DNA of 48,887 bases from JBJKSO01 sp046703825 (GCA_046703825.1 JBJKSO010000084.1:1-48887), one strand, 5' to 3'. Shown: positions 1 to 7,997, counted from the stretch's first letter. A program made the numbers and translations. Notes: a model not told the origin generated them from the sequence alone.

Positions 1-343
1 CCCCTACTCCGCCCAACTGACCCGCCGCCCGGGCGCGCTCTACGCGGCCTCTGTCTTTCACCGTCACACCCCCTCCCCCGGGTCAGCCTGAAGGGATCGC
101 CGCCCCCCTGGGGCTACGGGCGCGCCCTGGCCGGGACAATGCTGGCGGTCCTTTTGGCCGCGGCGAGCCTCTTCCGCGACCGTCTGCCCCGGGTCATGCC
201 GCCGAGGCTCACGGCGCTGTTGGTGAGCGCTCCGCCGGCGGCTCTGCGGGGTCTGCAGAGCGGGAATGCGGCGGATTAATGCGACCTGGATCGCCGTCGG
301 GTTCGCCGGGCTGGGCGCGTGCCCCGCACTTTCCGTCCGCTGA
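1..343 (+). pseudogene. C-terminal part of NuoL/MrpA/HyfB-like proton-translocating subunit, frameshifted near its end
   Basis: The frame open from base 1 ends at TAA 277-279 and encodes a hydrophobic helix (AGTMLAVLLAAASLF) followed by ALRGLQSGNAAD. This resembles the C-terminal LRxLQSGxxxDY signature of complex I subunit 5 and its antiporter relatives. Deleting one A in GATTAATGCG restores GAT TAT GCG ACC, giving ...AADYATWIAVGFAGLGA and a last membrane helix that stops at TGA 341-343. I therefore read 1-343 as one gene with a +1 insertion near 277-279. The family expectation of Tyr and a final helix after the motif is known; the frameshift is my inference. Such subunits sit in the membrane arm of NADH:quinone oxidoreductase or related antiporters. 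The rest of the gene is outside the window. It converges on prfA. Confidence 0.5.
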
Positions 344-377
344 GTGGACATCGCCATCCCCGCGAGCCGGCTTACGC

Positions 378-1484
378 TCAGACGTCCTCGGCGCCGCCGA
401 GGCGGCGCGCCTGCTCCTCAGCCCGGAGCGGGTCGATCAGCAGCTCCAGCTCCCCCTCCAGGATCCGCTGCAGCTGTGCCGTCTTGAGGTCGATGCGGTG
501 GTCGGTGATCCGGCTGTCGGGGAAGTTGTAGGTCCGCACCTTTTCGCTGCGGTCGCCGTGGCGGACCATGGAGCGGCGGGTCTGCTGCAGCTCCGCCTCG
601 CGCTCCGCCATCCGCATGTCGTACAGGCGGGAGCGCAGCACTCGCAGGGCCTTGGCGCGGTTCTTGTGCTGCGACTTCTCGTCCTGAATGGCGACGACCA
701 GCCCGGTGGGGAGGTGGGTGATCCTCACTGCCGAATCGGTCGTGTTGACGCTCTGGCCCCCAGGGCCGGTGGAACGGTACACGTCGATGCGTAGGTCCTC
801 CTCGTTGAGGTCCACCTCGAGGTCCTCGGCTTCGGGAAGCACCACCACGCTGGCGGCTGAGGTGTGGATCCGCCCCTGGGACTCGGTGCGTGGGACGCGC
901 TGGACCCGGTGCACCCCGCTCTCGAACTTGAGCGTGCCGTAGGCGCCGCGCCCGTGCACCTCGAAGCTCACCTCCTTGAGGCCGCCCGCCTCGCTGGGCG
1001 AGCTGGTGAGTAGCTCGAGCTCCCAGCCCCGGCGCTCGCAAAAGCGCGTGTACATGCGCAGCAGGTCGGCGGCGAAAAGGGCAGCCTCCTCCCCGCCGGT
1101 GCCGGACCTGATCTCCACCACCGCGTCCCTCTCGTCGTCCGGGTCGCGGGGCAGCAGCAGGCGCTTGAGCTGGGCGGTGAGCTGCTCCGCCCGGCTGTCG
1201 GCGGCCTGAGCCTCGTCCAGCAGGTAGGCGTGCATCTCGCCATCGGCCTCGTCCTCGGCTAGGCGGCGAGCCTCGGCGGCCTCGTCGCTGGCGCGGATCA
1301 GAGCGCGGTAGGCCTCCACCGCCGGGCGCAGCTGGGCGAGCTCCTTGCCCAGCCGCTCGAGCTGGGCCGGGTTTGAGGCCAGCTTGGGATCCTCTAGCTG
1401 GGTGCTGACGGCCTGATACCGCTGGCGCGCCGTCTCCATGCGCGCCACCAGCCCGGGAGAGAGCTGAGCGACCTCAGCCTGCAC
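378..1484 (-). CDS. prfA: peptide chain release factor 1
   Basis: Class I release factor that reads UAG and UAA in the ribosomal A site and triggers peptidyl-tRNA hydrolysis. At 368 aa it has the usual length. The GGQ catalytic motif is in STGPGGQSVNTTDSAV (about residues 242-244). The stop-recognition tripeptide appears as PRT in RVPRTESQGRIHTSA, the position of PxT in RF1 proteins rather than SPF of RF2. The N-terminal helical domain is present. The start is GTG at 1484 with only a weak ribosome-binding site; an internal ATG about 15 codons on is less likely because the upstream residues align with the family. It lies 20 bases after rpmE, the common rpmE-prfA arrangement, but prmC does not follow. 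Confidence 0.95.
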   Translation of the reverse strand: MQAEVAQLSPGLVARMETARQRYQAVSTQLEDPKLASNPAQLERLGKELAQLRPAVEAYRALIRASDEAAEARRLAEDEADGEMHAYLLDEAQAADSRAEQLTAQLKRLLLPRDPDDERDAVVEIRSGTGGEEAALFAADLLRMYTRFCERRGWELELLTSSPSEAGGLKEVSFEVHGRGAYGTLKFESGVHRVQRVPRTESQGRIHTSAASVVVLPEAEDLEVDLNEEDLRIDVYRSTGPGGQSVNTTDSAVRITHLPTGLVVAIQDEKSQHKNRAKALRVLRSRLYDMRMAEREAELQQTRRSMVRHGDRSEKVRTYNFPDSRITDHRIDLKTAQLQRILEGELELLIDPLRAEEQARRLGGAEDV

Positions 1485-1504
1485 CGCTGAGCCGCCGTGC
1501 GGCT

Positions 1505-1711
1505 TTAGCGCTGGGCCCGCTGGGCCCGGCGGCGGAAGCGCTCCACCTGGCCACCGGTGTCAACGATGCGCTGCTAGCCGGTGAAGAACGGATGGCAGAC
1601 GCTGCAGACCTCGGTGTGGAGCGTCTTCTGGGTGGACCCCGTAGTGAAGACGTTGCCGCAGGAGCAGATCACCTGCGCGTCATGGAAGTACTCGGGATGT
1701 ATGGCTTTCAT
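1505..1711 (-). CDS. rpmE: ribosomal protein bL31 with an in-frame amber stop
   Basis: The translation begins MKAIHPEYFHDAQVICSCGN and continues through CSVCHPFFTG, the zinc-ribbon (Cys-plus) form of large-subunit protein L31. After HPFFTG the family has KQ; here the codon is TAG (1576-1574), and the frame then resumes with QRIVDTGGQVERFRRR to a TAA at 1507-1505. Read through, the protein is a normal 68 aa; stopped at TAG it is 45 aa and lacks its conserved C-terminal third. AAG to TAG is a single-base change. The next base after TAG is C, usually a weak termination context. Either a sequence error, a real nonsense mutation, or readthrough could explain it. It lies directly upstream of prfA, whose product reads UAG. 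Confidence 0.8.
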
Positions 1712-1721
1712 CGGGACCTCG

Positions 1722-1730
1722 AGTCTAGCA
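1722..1730 (-). promoter_or_regulatory. extended -10 promoter of rpmE-prfA
   Basis: On the minus strand TGCTAGACT (TG plus TAGACT) lies 10 bases before the rpmE ATG, so the transcript would have a leader of only a few bases. The same TGNTAGNNT pattern precedes pyrG, csp, the rhodanese gene, gtrA and the Wzm gene. No convincing -35 box is seen. The 145-base gap between this site and the M50 gene holds no recognisable gene. Confidence 0.5.
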
Positions 1731-1875
1731 GAGGGATTTTTGGACGGTCGACCGGCCGACGCTTAGCAACCTACCCAACTCAGGCGCACTTCACGCCTGC
1801 ACGTACCGCCAGGAGGCGCCGCCAGCGGGCGGGCGACCCCGGCCCCGGCGCGGGTTGGGACTCCGGCGGGCAAGC

Positions 1876-2799
1876 CTAGCCGACTATCTGATGCACGTGC
1901 TGCAGGTAGGTGTTGCCGCTGATCACGCCCAGGACCGCGACCAGCACCAAACCCAAGTAGAGGCCCAAAAACGCCCAGCGCCTGGCGGTGGGCACGCTCA
2001 GGTACTGGGGCATGAACCGGGCCTGGCGGAAGCGTGAGATGGTCCCGAAGATGGCGAAGACCATGATGATCAGCAGCACCGGGGAGGCGGCCTGGGCGAC
2101 GCTGAACGACCAGAGCGCGTAGCCGGCCAGCACCAGCAGGCCGACCAGGTTTGCCCACTTGGAGATGGCGGCGGACACGCGACCCCCGTCCAGCGGGGTG
2201 GCCGGGATCAGGTTGAAGAGGTTGATCAGGCAGCCCAGATAGCCGAGGGCCGCCCAGAACTCCTGGTGCAGCAAGAGCGCCGGCACCAGACAGGCCCAGG
2301 ACGCGGCCGTGCCCACCAGCGGGCCCGCCAGGGCCATTGTGGCCTCCTCGCTGACGGATCGCGGCTGCTGGCGCATGTTGATCAGCGCACCCAGCAGCGG
2401 GATGAAGACGGGTGCGCCCACCCGCTGCCCCATCCGCCGGGCAACGACGTAGTGGCCCATTTCGTGCACCAGCAGGAGGAGCACGAATCCGATCGCGAAC
2501 ACGGGGCCGAAGAAGAGGGAGTAGACGACGACGCTGATCGCCATCGTGATCAGGGTGCCCTTGAAGGCCCCCAGCTTCAGCAGCAGCACCCCGTACTTCA
2601 GGAAGGCGCCCAGCGCCGCCACCAGCCCGCCCCAGAGACCGCGCTTCACCGTCGGCGCCGCCTCGGTACGGTGGCGACCAGGGTCCGGCTGCGGCCAGCT
2701 CGGGGTCGGGGCTTCGACTACCTCCGCAGGGCTGCCCGCACCGGCACCGCCCTCCCAGGTCAGGGGGGGCCAGCGCTCGCCGGAATCGGTATCGCTCAT
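1876..2799 (-). CDS. site-2-type M50 family zinc metalloprotease
   Basis: Integral membrane protease of the S2P/SpoIVFB type that cleaves substrates within the membrane. The zinc motif HEMGH is in LLLLVHEMGHYVVARRMG, and the distal metal-ligand motif is in NLIPATPLDGGR. Several hydrophobic segments flank both motifs, and a Pro-rich cytosolic N-terminus of about 60 residues precedes the first helix. The length of 307 aa fits the family. ATG 2799 overlaps the stop of the upstream radical SAM gene (ATGA), so translation is probably coupled. The stop is TAG, showing that TAG is a normal terminator here. The substrate is unknown; no anti-sigma factor gene is adjacent. Confidence 0.88.
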   Translation of the reverse strand: MSDTDSGERWPPLTWEGGAGAGSPAEVVEAPTPSWPQPDPGRHRTEAAPTVKRGLWGGLVAALGAFLKYGVLLLKLGAFKGTLITMAISVVVYSLFFGPVFAIGFVLLLLVHEMGHYVVARRMGQRVGAPVFIPLLGALINMRQQPRSVSEEATMALAGPLVGTAASWACLVPALLLHQEFWAALGYLGCLINLFNLIPATPLDGGRVSAAISKWANLVGLLVLAGYALWSFSVAQAASPVLLIIMVFAIFGTISRFRQARFMPQYLSVPTARRWAFLGLYLGLVLVAVLGVISGNTYLQHVHQIVG

Positions 2800-4073
2800 G
2801 AGCCGGAAGTGGCCTCCAACGCCGCTGCCACCGGCCGGGTGAAGTTCCCAAGTTTCAGGCCGGGCAGCTCAACACGTACCCGCTCGACGAACTTTCTAAG
2901 CCCGAGCGGGCGGGCGGTGGAGGCGGGCAGCCTCGACAACAGCCAGCTGGGGTCGACGTTGAGCGAGCGCAGCTGCAGCTGCTGCACGTCCAGCTCGCCC
3001 AAGCGGCGGATGGTGAGGGCGGCCTCGTCGGGGAGGTCGGTCACACCGGGGAAGGTGAGCAGGTTGATCGTGAGCTGGCAGCCCAGCTCCCGAGCCACCC
3101 GGGCACACGCGAGCACCTCCGCCAACCCGTAGCCCCGCGGCCGGTAGTAGGCGCGGAGCAGCTCCTCCCGAAAGCTGAAGACGCTGATGCGGCAGCTGTT
3201 GAGCCCCGCCTCGATCAGGCGGCGGAGCGCCTGGGGCCGGCTGCCGTTGGTGTTGATGTGGATGGTCGCCCCGGGAAAGCGGTCTTTGAGCTCGGCCACG
3301 ACTGAGCGCAGCGCCCGCTCGCGCAAGAGCGGCTCGCCCTCGCACCCCTGTCCGAAGCTGACCATGCTCCCGCTGGGGGCCTCGAGGTGGTAGCCGGCGA
3401 CTTCGACCAACTCCTGGGCGGTCGGGCCCTTGGGCATCCGGGGCTGCGGCGCGGGAGCGCCGGAGTCCGTCTGCAGCGAGATGCAGCCCAGGCAGTCGGC
3501 GTTGCAGGCGGCCGAGGTCGGCAAAGCTCCCTCGCCCCTGCGCAGGAAGGTGTTCTGGGCGGTGAGGCACCCGTGCTGCAGGGCGCAGATCGACAGCTGG
3601 GCCACCACCCGGTTCCGCGGCAGCAACCGCTGGGCGGCGATCACCGCCCGCTCCAGCTCGGGCCGCGGCGCCCGGGCACCGGTCCAGGGCCCGTAGTCAT
3701 CGCTGCGCAGCGCCGCCACCACCACCTCGCCTTCCCTCTCCGCGGCGGCGCAGTAACCGTACAAAGGCAAAGTCGGCTGCTCGCGGCCCGGGAGATGGAG
3801 CGCGGGCAGCATCAGGCGCAAATAACCCACCGGCAGCACGGCGGCCACGGCCAGCGCCCCGCTGATGGGTCGCGGTTCCGGCTCCCCCGCCCGCCACCCC
3901 ACCGCAAGTCTCCCGGGGAGGTGCATCAGCGTCGAGCCTTGGGGCAGCGGGATCCACTCCGACCAGGAGGTCCAGCTGGCGCCGGTCTGGGCCACCGCTT
4001 GCCAGCCGGACGGTGCCACCCGGAGTGATCCGGCGGGATCGCTCAGAAGGGGCCTGAGCGCACCCCGGTTCAC
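2796..4073 (-). CDS. radical SAM protein
   Basis: A 425-aa protein with the 4Fe-4S/SAM-binding motif CNADCLGC (CxxxCxxC) near residue 195, followed by MVSFGQGCEGEPLL and a TIM-barrel-like series that includes IHINTNGS and SCRISVFSFREELLRAYY. The roughly 190 residues before the cluster motif are unlike a standard radical SAM core and include a possible substrate or partner domain. It starts with GTG overlapping the pyrG stop (GTGA) and ends overlapping the M50 start, so the three genes form one tightly coupled unit. I cannot name the substrate; homologues are best called radical SAM protein. Confidence 0.85.
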   Translation of the reverse strand: MNRGALRPLLSDPAGSLRVAPSGWQAVAQTGASWTSWSEWIPLPQGSTLMHLPGRLAVGWRAGEPEPRPISGALAVAAVLPVGYLRLMLPALHLPGREQPTLPLYGYCAAAEREGEVVVAALRSDDYGPWTGARAPRPELERAVIAAQRLLPRNRVVAQLSICALQHGCLTAQNTFLRRGEGALPTSAACNADCLGCISLQTDSGAPAPQPRMPKGPTAQELVEVAGYHLEAPSGSMVSFGQGCEGEPLLRERALRSVVAELKDRFPGATIHINTNGSRPQALRRLIEAGLNSCRISVFSFREELLRAYYRPRGYGLAEVLACARVARELGCQLTINLLTFPGVTDLPDEAALTIRRLGELDVQQLQLRSLNVDPSWLLSRLPASTARPLGLRKFVERVRVELPGLKLGNFTRPVAAALEATSGS

Positions 4074-5716
4074 ACCGAGGCTACGGCAGGGTCGTGTGGC
4101 AGCTCCGGCTGCAGGGAAAGCCCTGCCCGCTCCAAGCAGGCGGCCATGAACGCATGGAAGAGGGGATGCGGCCGATGCGGCCGGGAACGGAACTCGGGGT
4201 GGAACTGGCTGCCGACGAAGAAGGGATGGTCGCGGAGTTCCATGATCTCCACCAGCCGTCCGGTCGGCGAGGTGCCACTGAACACCACCCCGGACCGCTC
4301 CAAGACTTCACGGTAGCGGTTGTTGAACTCGAAGCGATGGCGGTGGCGCTCGTAGACCACCGGTTCGCCGTATGCCTGAGCTGCGCGGGTTTCCGGCTCA
4401 AGCTTGCAGGGGTACATCCCCAGCCGCATGGTCCCACCCATGTCGGCCACGTCGCGCTGCTCCGGCAAAAGGTCGATCACCGGGTGCTCGGTGAAGGCGT
4501 TGAACTCGGTGCTGTTGGCGTCGTCGGTCCCCAGAGCCTCACGGGCGATGTCGATGCAGGCGCACTGCATGCCGAGGCACAGTCCGAGGTAGGGAAGGTG
4601 GTGCCGGCGCGCGTACCGGGAGGCTGCGATCTTGCCCTCGATGCCGCGGTGGCCGAACCCGCCCGGGATCACGAGTCCGTGGAGACCTTCGAACGGGCTG
4701 CGGTCGCCCAGATCCAGGGTCTCCGTGTTGATCCAGCGGACGTCCAGCCCGACGCCGTGGGCGGCGGCGGCGTGGCGCAGCGCCTCGGTGACGCTGATGT
4801 AGGCGTCGGGAAGTGCGACGTACTTGCCCGCAACCCCCACGGTGACGGCGTCCTCGGCCCCCAGCACACGGTCCACCAGACGCTCCCACTGGCCGAGGCT
4901 GGCCGCGGGCGCCTCGATCCCGAGCTGGTCGGTGATGTAGCGGCCGAGGCCGCTCCCCTCGAGCATCAGGGGCACCTCGTAGATGGTCCGGGCGTCGGGA
5001 ACCGAGATCACCGCCTGGGATTCGACGTCGGCGAAGAGGGCGATCTTGTCGCGGACCCCTGCGCCAAGCGGCTGGCGGGACCGGCAGACGATGGCGTCGG
5101 GCTGGATGCCGATGCCGCGCAGCGTCTGCACCGAGTGCTGGGTGGGCTTGCTCTTGAACTCCTCGCTGGCCTCGACGAAGGGCACCAGGGTGACGTGCAC
5201 GTAGAAGGTGTTGCGCCGGCCGACGTCGTTCTTGAGCTGGCGGATGGCCTCCAAGAACGGCAGCGACTCGATGTCGCCCACCGTCCCCCCCACCTCGACG
5301 ATCACGATCTCCGCCTCGGCCTCCTCGGCGACGCGGCGGACCCGGTCCTTGATCTCGTTGGTGATGTGGGGGATCACCTGCACCGTCGCCCCCAGGAAGT
5401 CGCCCCGGCGCTCCTTGGCGATCACCTCGCTGTAGATCTTCCCGGTGGTGACGTTGCTTGCCTTGCTGAGGTTGGTGTCGACGAACCTCTCGTAGTGGCC
5501 CAGGTCGAGGTCGGTCTCGCCTCCGTCGTCGGTGACGAAGACCTCGCCGTGCTGGTAGGGGGACATGGTTCCGGGATCGATGTTGATGTAGGGGTCGAGC
5601 TTTTGCAGGGCAACGCGGAGCCCTCTCGCTTTCAGGATCGTGCCCAGAGAAGCGGCGGTTATCCCCTTGCCGATCCCGGACACCACTCCCCCGGTGACGA
5701 AGATGAACTTCGCCAT
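4070..5716 (-). CDS. pyrG: CTP synthase
   Basis: Converts UTP to CTP using ATP and glutamine. The N-terminal synthetase domain starts AKFIFVTGGVVSGIGKG and contains LDPYINIDPGTMSPYQHGE and DDGGETDLDLGHYERF. The C-terminal class I glutamine amidotransferase domain has the nucleophile Cys in GLCLGMQCACID and the His/Glu pair in QFHPEFRSRP. The length is 548 aa from ATG 5716. I chose this ATG over an in-frame start 21 bases upstream because GGGAG lies 6 bases before it and family members begin at this MAKF. It is the first gene of the pyrG-radical SAM-M50 operon. Confidence 0.96.
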   Translation of the reverse strand: MAKFIFVTGGVVSGIGKGITAASLGTILKARGLRVALQKLDPYINIDPGTMSPYQHGEVFVTDDGGETDLDLGHYERFVDTNLSKASNVTTGKIYSEVIAKERRGDFLGATVQVIPHITNEIKDRVRRVAEEAEAEIVIVEVGGTVGDIESLPFLEAIRQLKNDVGRRNTFYVHVTLVPFVEASEEFKSKPTQHSVQTLRGIGIQPDAIVCRSRQPLGAGVRDKIALFADVESQAVISVPDARTIYEVPLMLEGSGLGRYITDQLGIEAPAASLGQWERLVDRVLGAEDAVTVGVAGKYVALPDAYISVTEALRHAAAAHGVGLDVRWINTETLDLGDRSPFEGLHGLVIPGGFGHRGIEGKIAASRYARRHHLPYLGLCLGMQCACIDIAREALGTDDANSTEFNAFTEHPVIDLLPEQRDVADMGGTMRLGMYPCKLEPETRAAQAYGEPVVYERHRHRFEFNNRYREVLERSGVVFSGTSPTGRLVEIMELRDHPFFVGSQFHPEFRSRPHRPHPLFHAFMAACLERAGLSLQPELPHDPAVASV

Positions 5717-5762
5717 CAGCGGCTCCCGCCGCCACACGGGGGGACAACACCCATGTGGCCGG

Positions 5763-5771
5763 ATCCTAGCA
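5763..5771 (-). promoter_or_regulatory. extended -10 promoter of pyrG operon
   Basis: TGCTAGGAT on the minus strand, 46 bases upstream of the pyrG ATG. It predicts a leader of about 40 bases. It lies between the stop of the beta-lactamase-fold gene and pyrG, so pyrG need not depend on read-through from the upstream operon. Confidence 0.5.
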
Positions 5772-5779
5772 CATGCCCC

Positions 5780-6370
5780 TCAGCCCCGGGCCTCCAGCAG
5801 GACCACCCTGGTCTCATCCCCGCCGCCGGCCGATCCCGTAAGCGTGAGCTTGGCTTGAGGTGAGAACTGGGTGACTCCCATCTCCTTGGCGAACGCCGCC
5901 AGCTGGTCGGGCATGCCTTCGCCCTGCGCCCGGTACCCCACCGGCACCACCACCGCGGGCTGCAGGCGGGACACCAGCTGGGCCGCCTCCAGCGCCCGCT
6001 GAGGCGAGCCCGGCTCCAGCGAGACCGTGAGCACGTCGATGTTCCCGAGGCTGTCGATCTGCTCCTCCTGCAGGCGAGCCGGGAGGTCGCCGAAGTTGCA
6101 GACCGCGACGTCGTCCACCTCGGTCACGAAGACGGTGCCGTCGCTGACGGCCACCCCCACCACCGAGACCCCTTTGAGCTCGTACTCGCCGGGCAGGGCC
6201 ACCACCTGGGGACCGTTCTCCGGCCTGAGGATGTTCTCACCCCCTCGAGCGGTCACCACGATCTCGGCCGGCTGGGATGCCTTGGACCGTCCCGCGGGCG
6301 GATCCAGCAGAACCCGGGTTTGTTTGCCGCGCAGCAGCAGCTGGTTGTCGCCGAGCCAGGTGATCTCCAA
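5780..6370 (-). CDS. metallo-beta-lactamase-fold protein lacking all metal-binding histidines
   Basis: The start MEITWLG, the DP after the third strand, the PGEYEL turn, the NFGDLP segment and the ending VVVPVGY follow the layout of small UlaG-like beta-lactamase-fold hydrolases (Lactamase_B_3 type). In active members these positions carry GHS/A, an HxHxDH cluster, GH and a final H. Here they read GDN, TARGGEN, FGD and VGY. The 196-aa protein contains no histidine at all, so canonical Zn binding and hydrolysis are not expected. The start is TTG 6370 with GGGGAG 5 bases before it. It lies 22 bases after the HtrA-like gene in one operon. Function is unknown; a structural or binding role is possible. 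Confidence 0.7.
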   Translation of the reverse strand: MEITWLGDNQLLLRGKQTRVLLDPPAGRSKASQPAEIVVTARGGENILRPENGPQVVALPGEYELKGVSVVGVAVSDGTVFVTEVDDVAVCNFGDLPARLQEEQIDSLGNIDVLTVSLEPGSPQRALEAAQLVSRLQPAVVVPVGYRAQGEGMPDQLAAFAKEMGVTQFSPQAKLTLTGSAGGGDETRVVLLEARG

Positions 6371-6392
6371 GCGCTCTCCCCTTCTTCTGGAT

Positions 6393-7520
6393 TCAGGCCG
6401 AGGGAAGGGTAAGCGATAGCTGGTGCTGGACAGAGGCGCGGTAGATGGTCAGGGTTACCGACGCCCCCGCGCCGTACGATCGGAGCAGGTCGGCCAGGCT
6501 GGGGTAGGCGGGCGCACGCCCGGCCGCCTCCACCGCCTTGCCGTTGACGGCGGTGACCACATCGCCGGGCAGCAGGCCCGAGGTGGCAGCGGCCGACCCC
6601 GCGACCACCGACACCACCTGGGCGCCGGCGGGAAGCCCCAACGCGGCCGCGCTGGAGGGGTCCAGCAGCCGTGCCACCACACCGACGGGCGCGGGAAGGG
6701 TGCCCAGCTCAGACAAAGAAGAGACCATCGCCTGAGAGTCGCTGGCATCGAGGGCAAAGCCCAGTGCGCCTGCGTTGGCGCCCTGGTCGGTGGGCTGCAT
6801 CGGCTGGCCCGCCATCACCCCCACCACCTGGCCCGCCGAGTTGACCAACGGCCCTCCGGAGCTGCCCAGCGGCTCGGCGAAGTTGACCTGGGCCACCCCG
6901 TCGATCGTGGCGGAGCCGCCCTTGGCCGCCGAGTCTGGCACGGTCACGGTCATCGCCACCTGGCTCACGGTGCCGATGTCCACGTTCAGCCCCGATCCAT
7001 AGGGGTGGGATACGGCCACCACCGCATCACCCAGGCTTGGCGGCGAGCCGAAGCTCAGCCCGGAAGGGAGATTGGACCCGGACACCTGAAGCAGTACCAC
7101 CCCGGTCGCGGGGTCGCTGCCGGCGACGGTGGCGGGCAGCACCTGACCGGAGTTCAGCAGGACCGCGAGGCCGGAGGCGCCGTCCACCGCTCCCTCGCTG
7201 GTGACCACCACCCCAGTCGAGCCGACCAAAAAGCCTGATGACACGTCGGCGGGGATCGGCGGGGTCGCCGCGGCCGATTCCCTGACCACCTGCACCACCG
7301 CCGGGGAGATGTTGGCGGCGATCGCGGCCACGGAGCTGCCCCCGGACGGCGACTTGGTCACGCTGTGCACGATCACGGGCGGCGCGGTGGTGAGCCCGAA
7401 GTGGCGGATCAGGAGATAGGCTCCCCCGCCGCCGGCGATCAGCCCCAGCAAGAGCGCCGCCGCAGCTCCGGCCAGCACCCGGATCGCCGGTCGTTGGTGC
7501 GCTCCCGGTCGCTCCTCCAC
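6393..7520 (-). CDS. HtrA/DegP-like membrane-anchored PDZ protein with degenerate catalytic triad
   Basis: Residues 14-38 form an N-terminal membrane anchor; a trypsin-like domain (about 60-255) and a C-terminal PDZ domain (about 270-375, with GVVARLLDPSSAAALGLPAG and LLPGDVVTAVNGK) follow. The expected TNNHVVDGA is TSEGAVDGA, so the His is Gly 110; the expected PxxDLAVL is PATGVVLL, so the Asp is Gly 140. Only the Ser in GSSGGPL (221) remains. I infer it is not a serine protease but may still bind peptides or partners. The start is GTG 7520, three bases after the GNAT stop. An intact HtrA paralogue is at 12.7-13.8 kb. Confidence 0.8.
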   Translation of the reverse strand: MEERPGAHQRPAIRVLAGAAAALLLGLIAGGGGAYLLIRHFGLTTAPPVIVHSVTKSPSGGSSVAAIAANISPAVVQVVRESAAATPPIPADVSSGFLVGSTGVVVTSEGAVDGASGLAVLLNSGQVLPATVAGSDPATGVVLLQVSGSNLPSGLSFGSPPSLGDAVVAVSHPYGSGLNVDIGTVSQVAMTVTVPDSAAKGGSATIDGVAQVNFAEPLGSSGGPLVNSAGQVVGVMAGQPMQPTDQGANAGALGFALDASDSQAMVSSLSELGTLPAPVGVVARLLDPSSAAALGLPAGAQVVSVVAGSAAATSGLLPGDVVTAVNGKAVEAAGRAPAYPSLADLLRSYGAGASVTLTIYRASVQHQLSLTLPSA

Positions 7521-7523
7521 CGG

Positions 7524-7985
7524 CTACGGGTACCAGGTCATGACCAGCTGGTCCGTCGGCGAGAAGCCCGCCCGGCGATAGGTCCGCACCGCCGTCTCGT
7601 TCTCCGGCCGGGTCCAGACGCAGGCGAAAGTGACGCGTTCGCGCTTGAACAGCTCCACCGCCGCCTGCACCAGCCGTCCGGCCAATCCCTGCCCGCGCGC
7701 GCCGGGCTCGACGTAGAGCTCGGCCACCTCCCCCTCCAGACCGGTGCCCGGGTCGAAGATCACGCACCAGCAGAAACCGACCACGCGCCCGTTCAAGCGC
7801 GCCGCGTAGATGTGATTGCGACCCTGAAAGCTGGCCGCGGTGGCGGGCAACCACTGTTCTAGGCTCTCCCGGCTGACCTGCACCTCGGCGGAACTGTTCT
7901 GCTCCGAGTGGAGCAGGTCCAGCAGCAGCGGCCGGATCTCCTCCAGCTGGGATTCCGGCACCACGTCGATGGTCAGGCTCGGCAC
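7524..7985 (-). CDS. GNAT family N-acetyltransferase
   Basis: A 153-aa acetyl-CoA-dependent acyltransferase. The acetyl-CoA pyrophosphate loop is seen in ELYVEPGARGQGLAGRLVQ (consensus R/QxxGxG/A), followed by the beta5/alpha4 region ACVWTRPENETAVRTYRRAGF typical of the family. The acceptor cannot be told from sequence. GTG 7985 is supported by a leaderless promoter: TACGAT ends six bases before it. It is the first gene of an operon with two catalytically degenerate enzymes (HtrA-like and beta-lactamase-fold). Confidence 0.85.
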   Translation of the reverse strand: MPSLTIDVVPESQLEEIRPLLLDLLHSEQNSSAEVQVSRESLEQWLPATAASFQGRNHIYAARLNGRVVGFCWCVIFDPGTGLEGEVAELYVEPGARGQGLAGRLVQAAVELFKRERVTFACVWTRPENETAVRTYRRAGFSPTDQLVMTWYP

Positions 7986-7991
7986 CCGGTC

Positions 7992-7997
7992 ATCGTA
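7992..7997 (-). promoter_or_regulatory. -10 element of a leaderless GNAT transcript
   Basis: TACGAT on the minus strand, then six bases (GACCGG) and the GTG start. The TANNNT-N6-start geometry puts the transcription start at the initiation codon, as in several other places in this window. Confidence 0.45.

Noticed and set aside
1..1711. Genome-wide recoding of TAG as a sense codon
   Set aside because: Several well-defined genes (M50 protease, crotonase, both 29.45-kb genes) end naturally at TAG at the expected length, and prfA is intact.
4094..5863. A 589-codon open frame antisense to pyrG
   Set aside because: It is exactly opposite a highly conserved gene, lacks any recognisable motif, and is rich in His/Val/Asp/Gly as expected from third-position GC bias.
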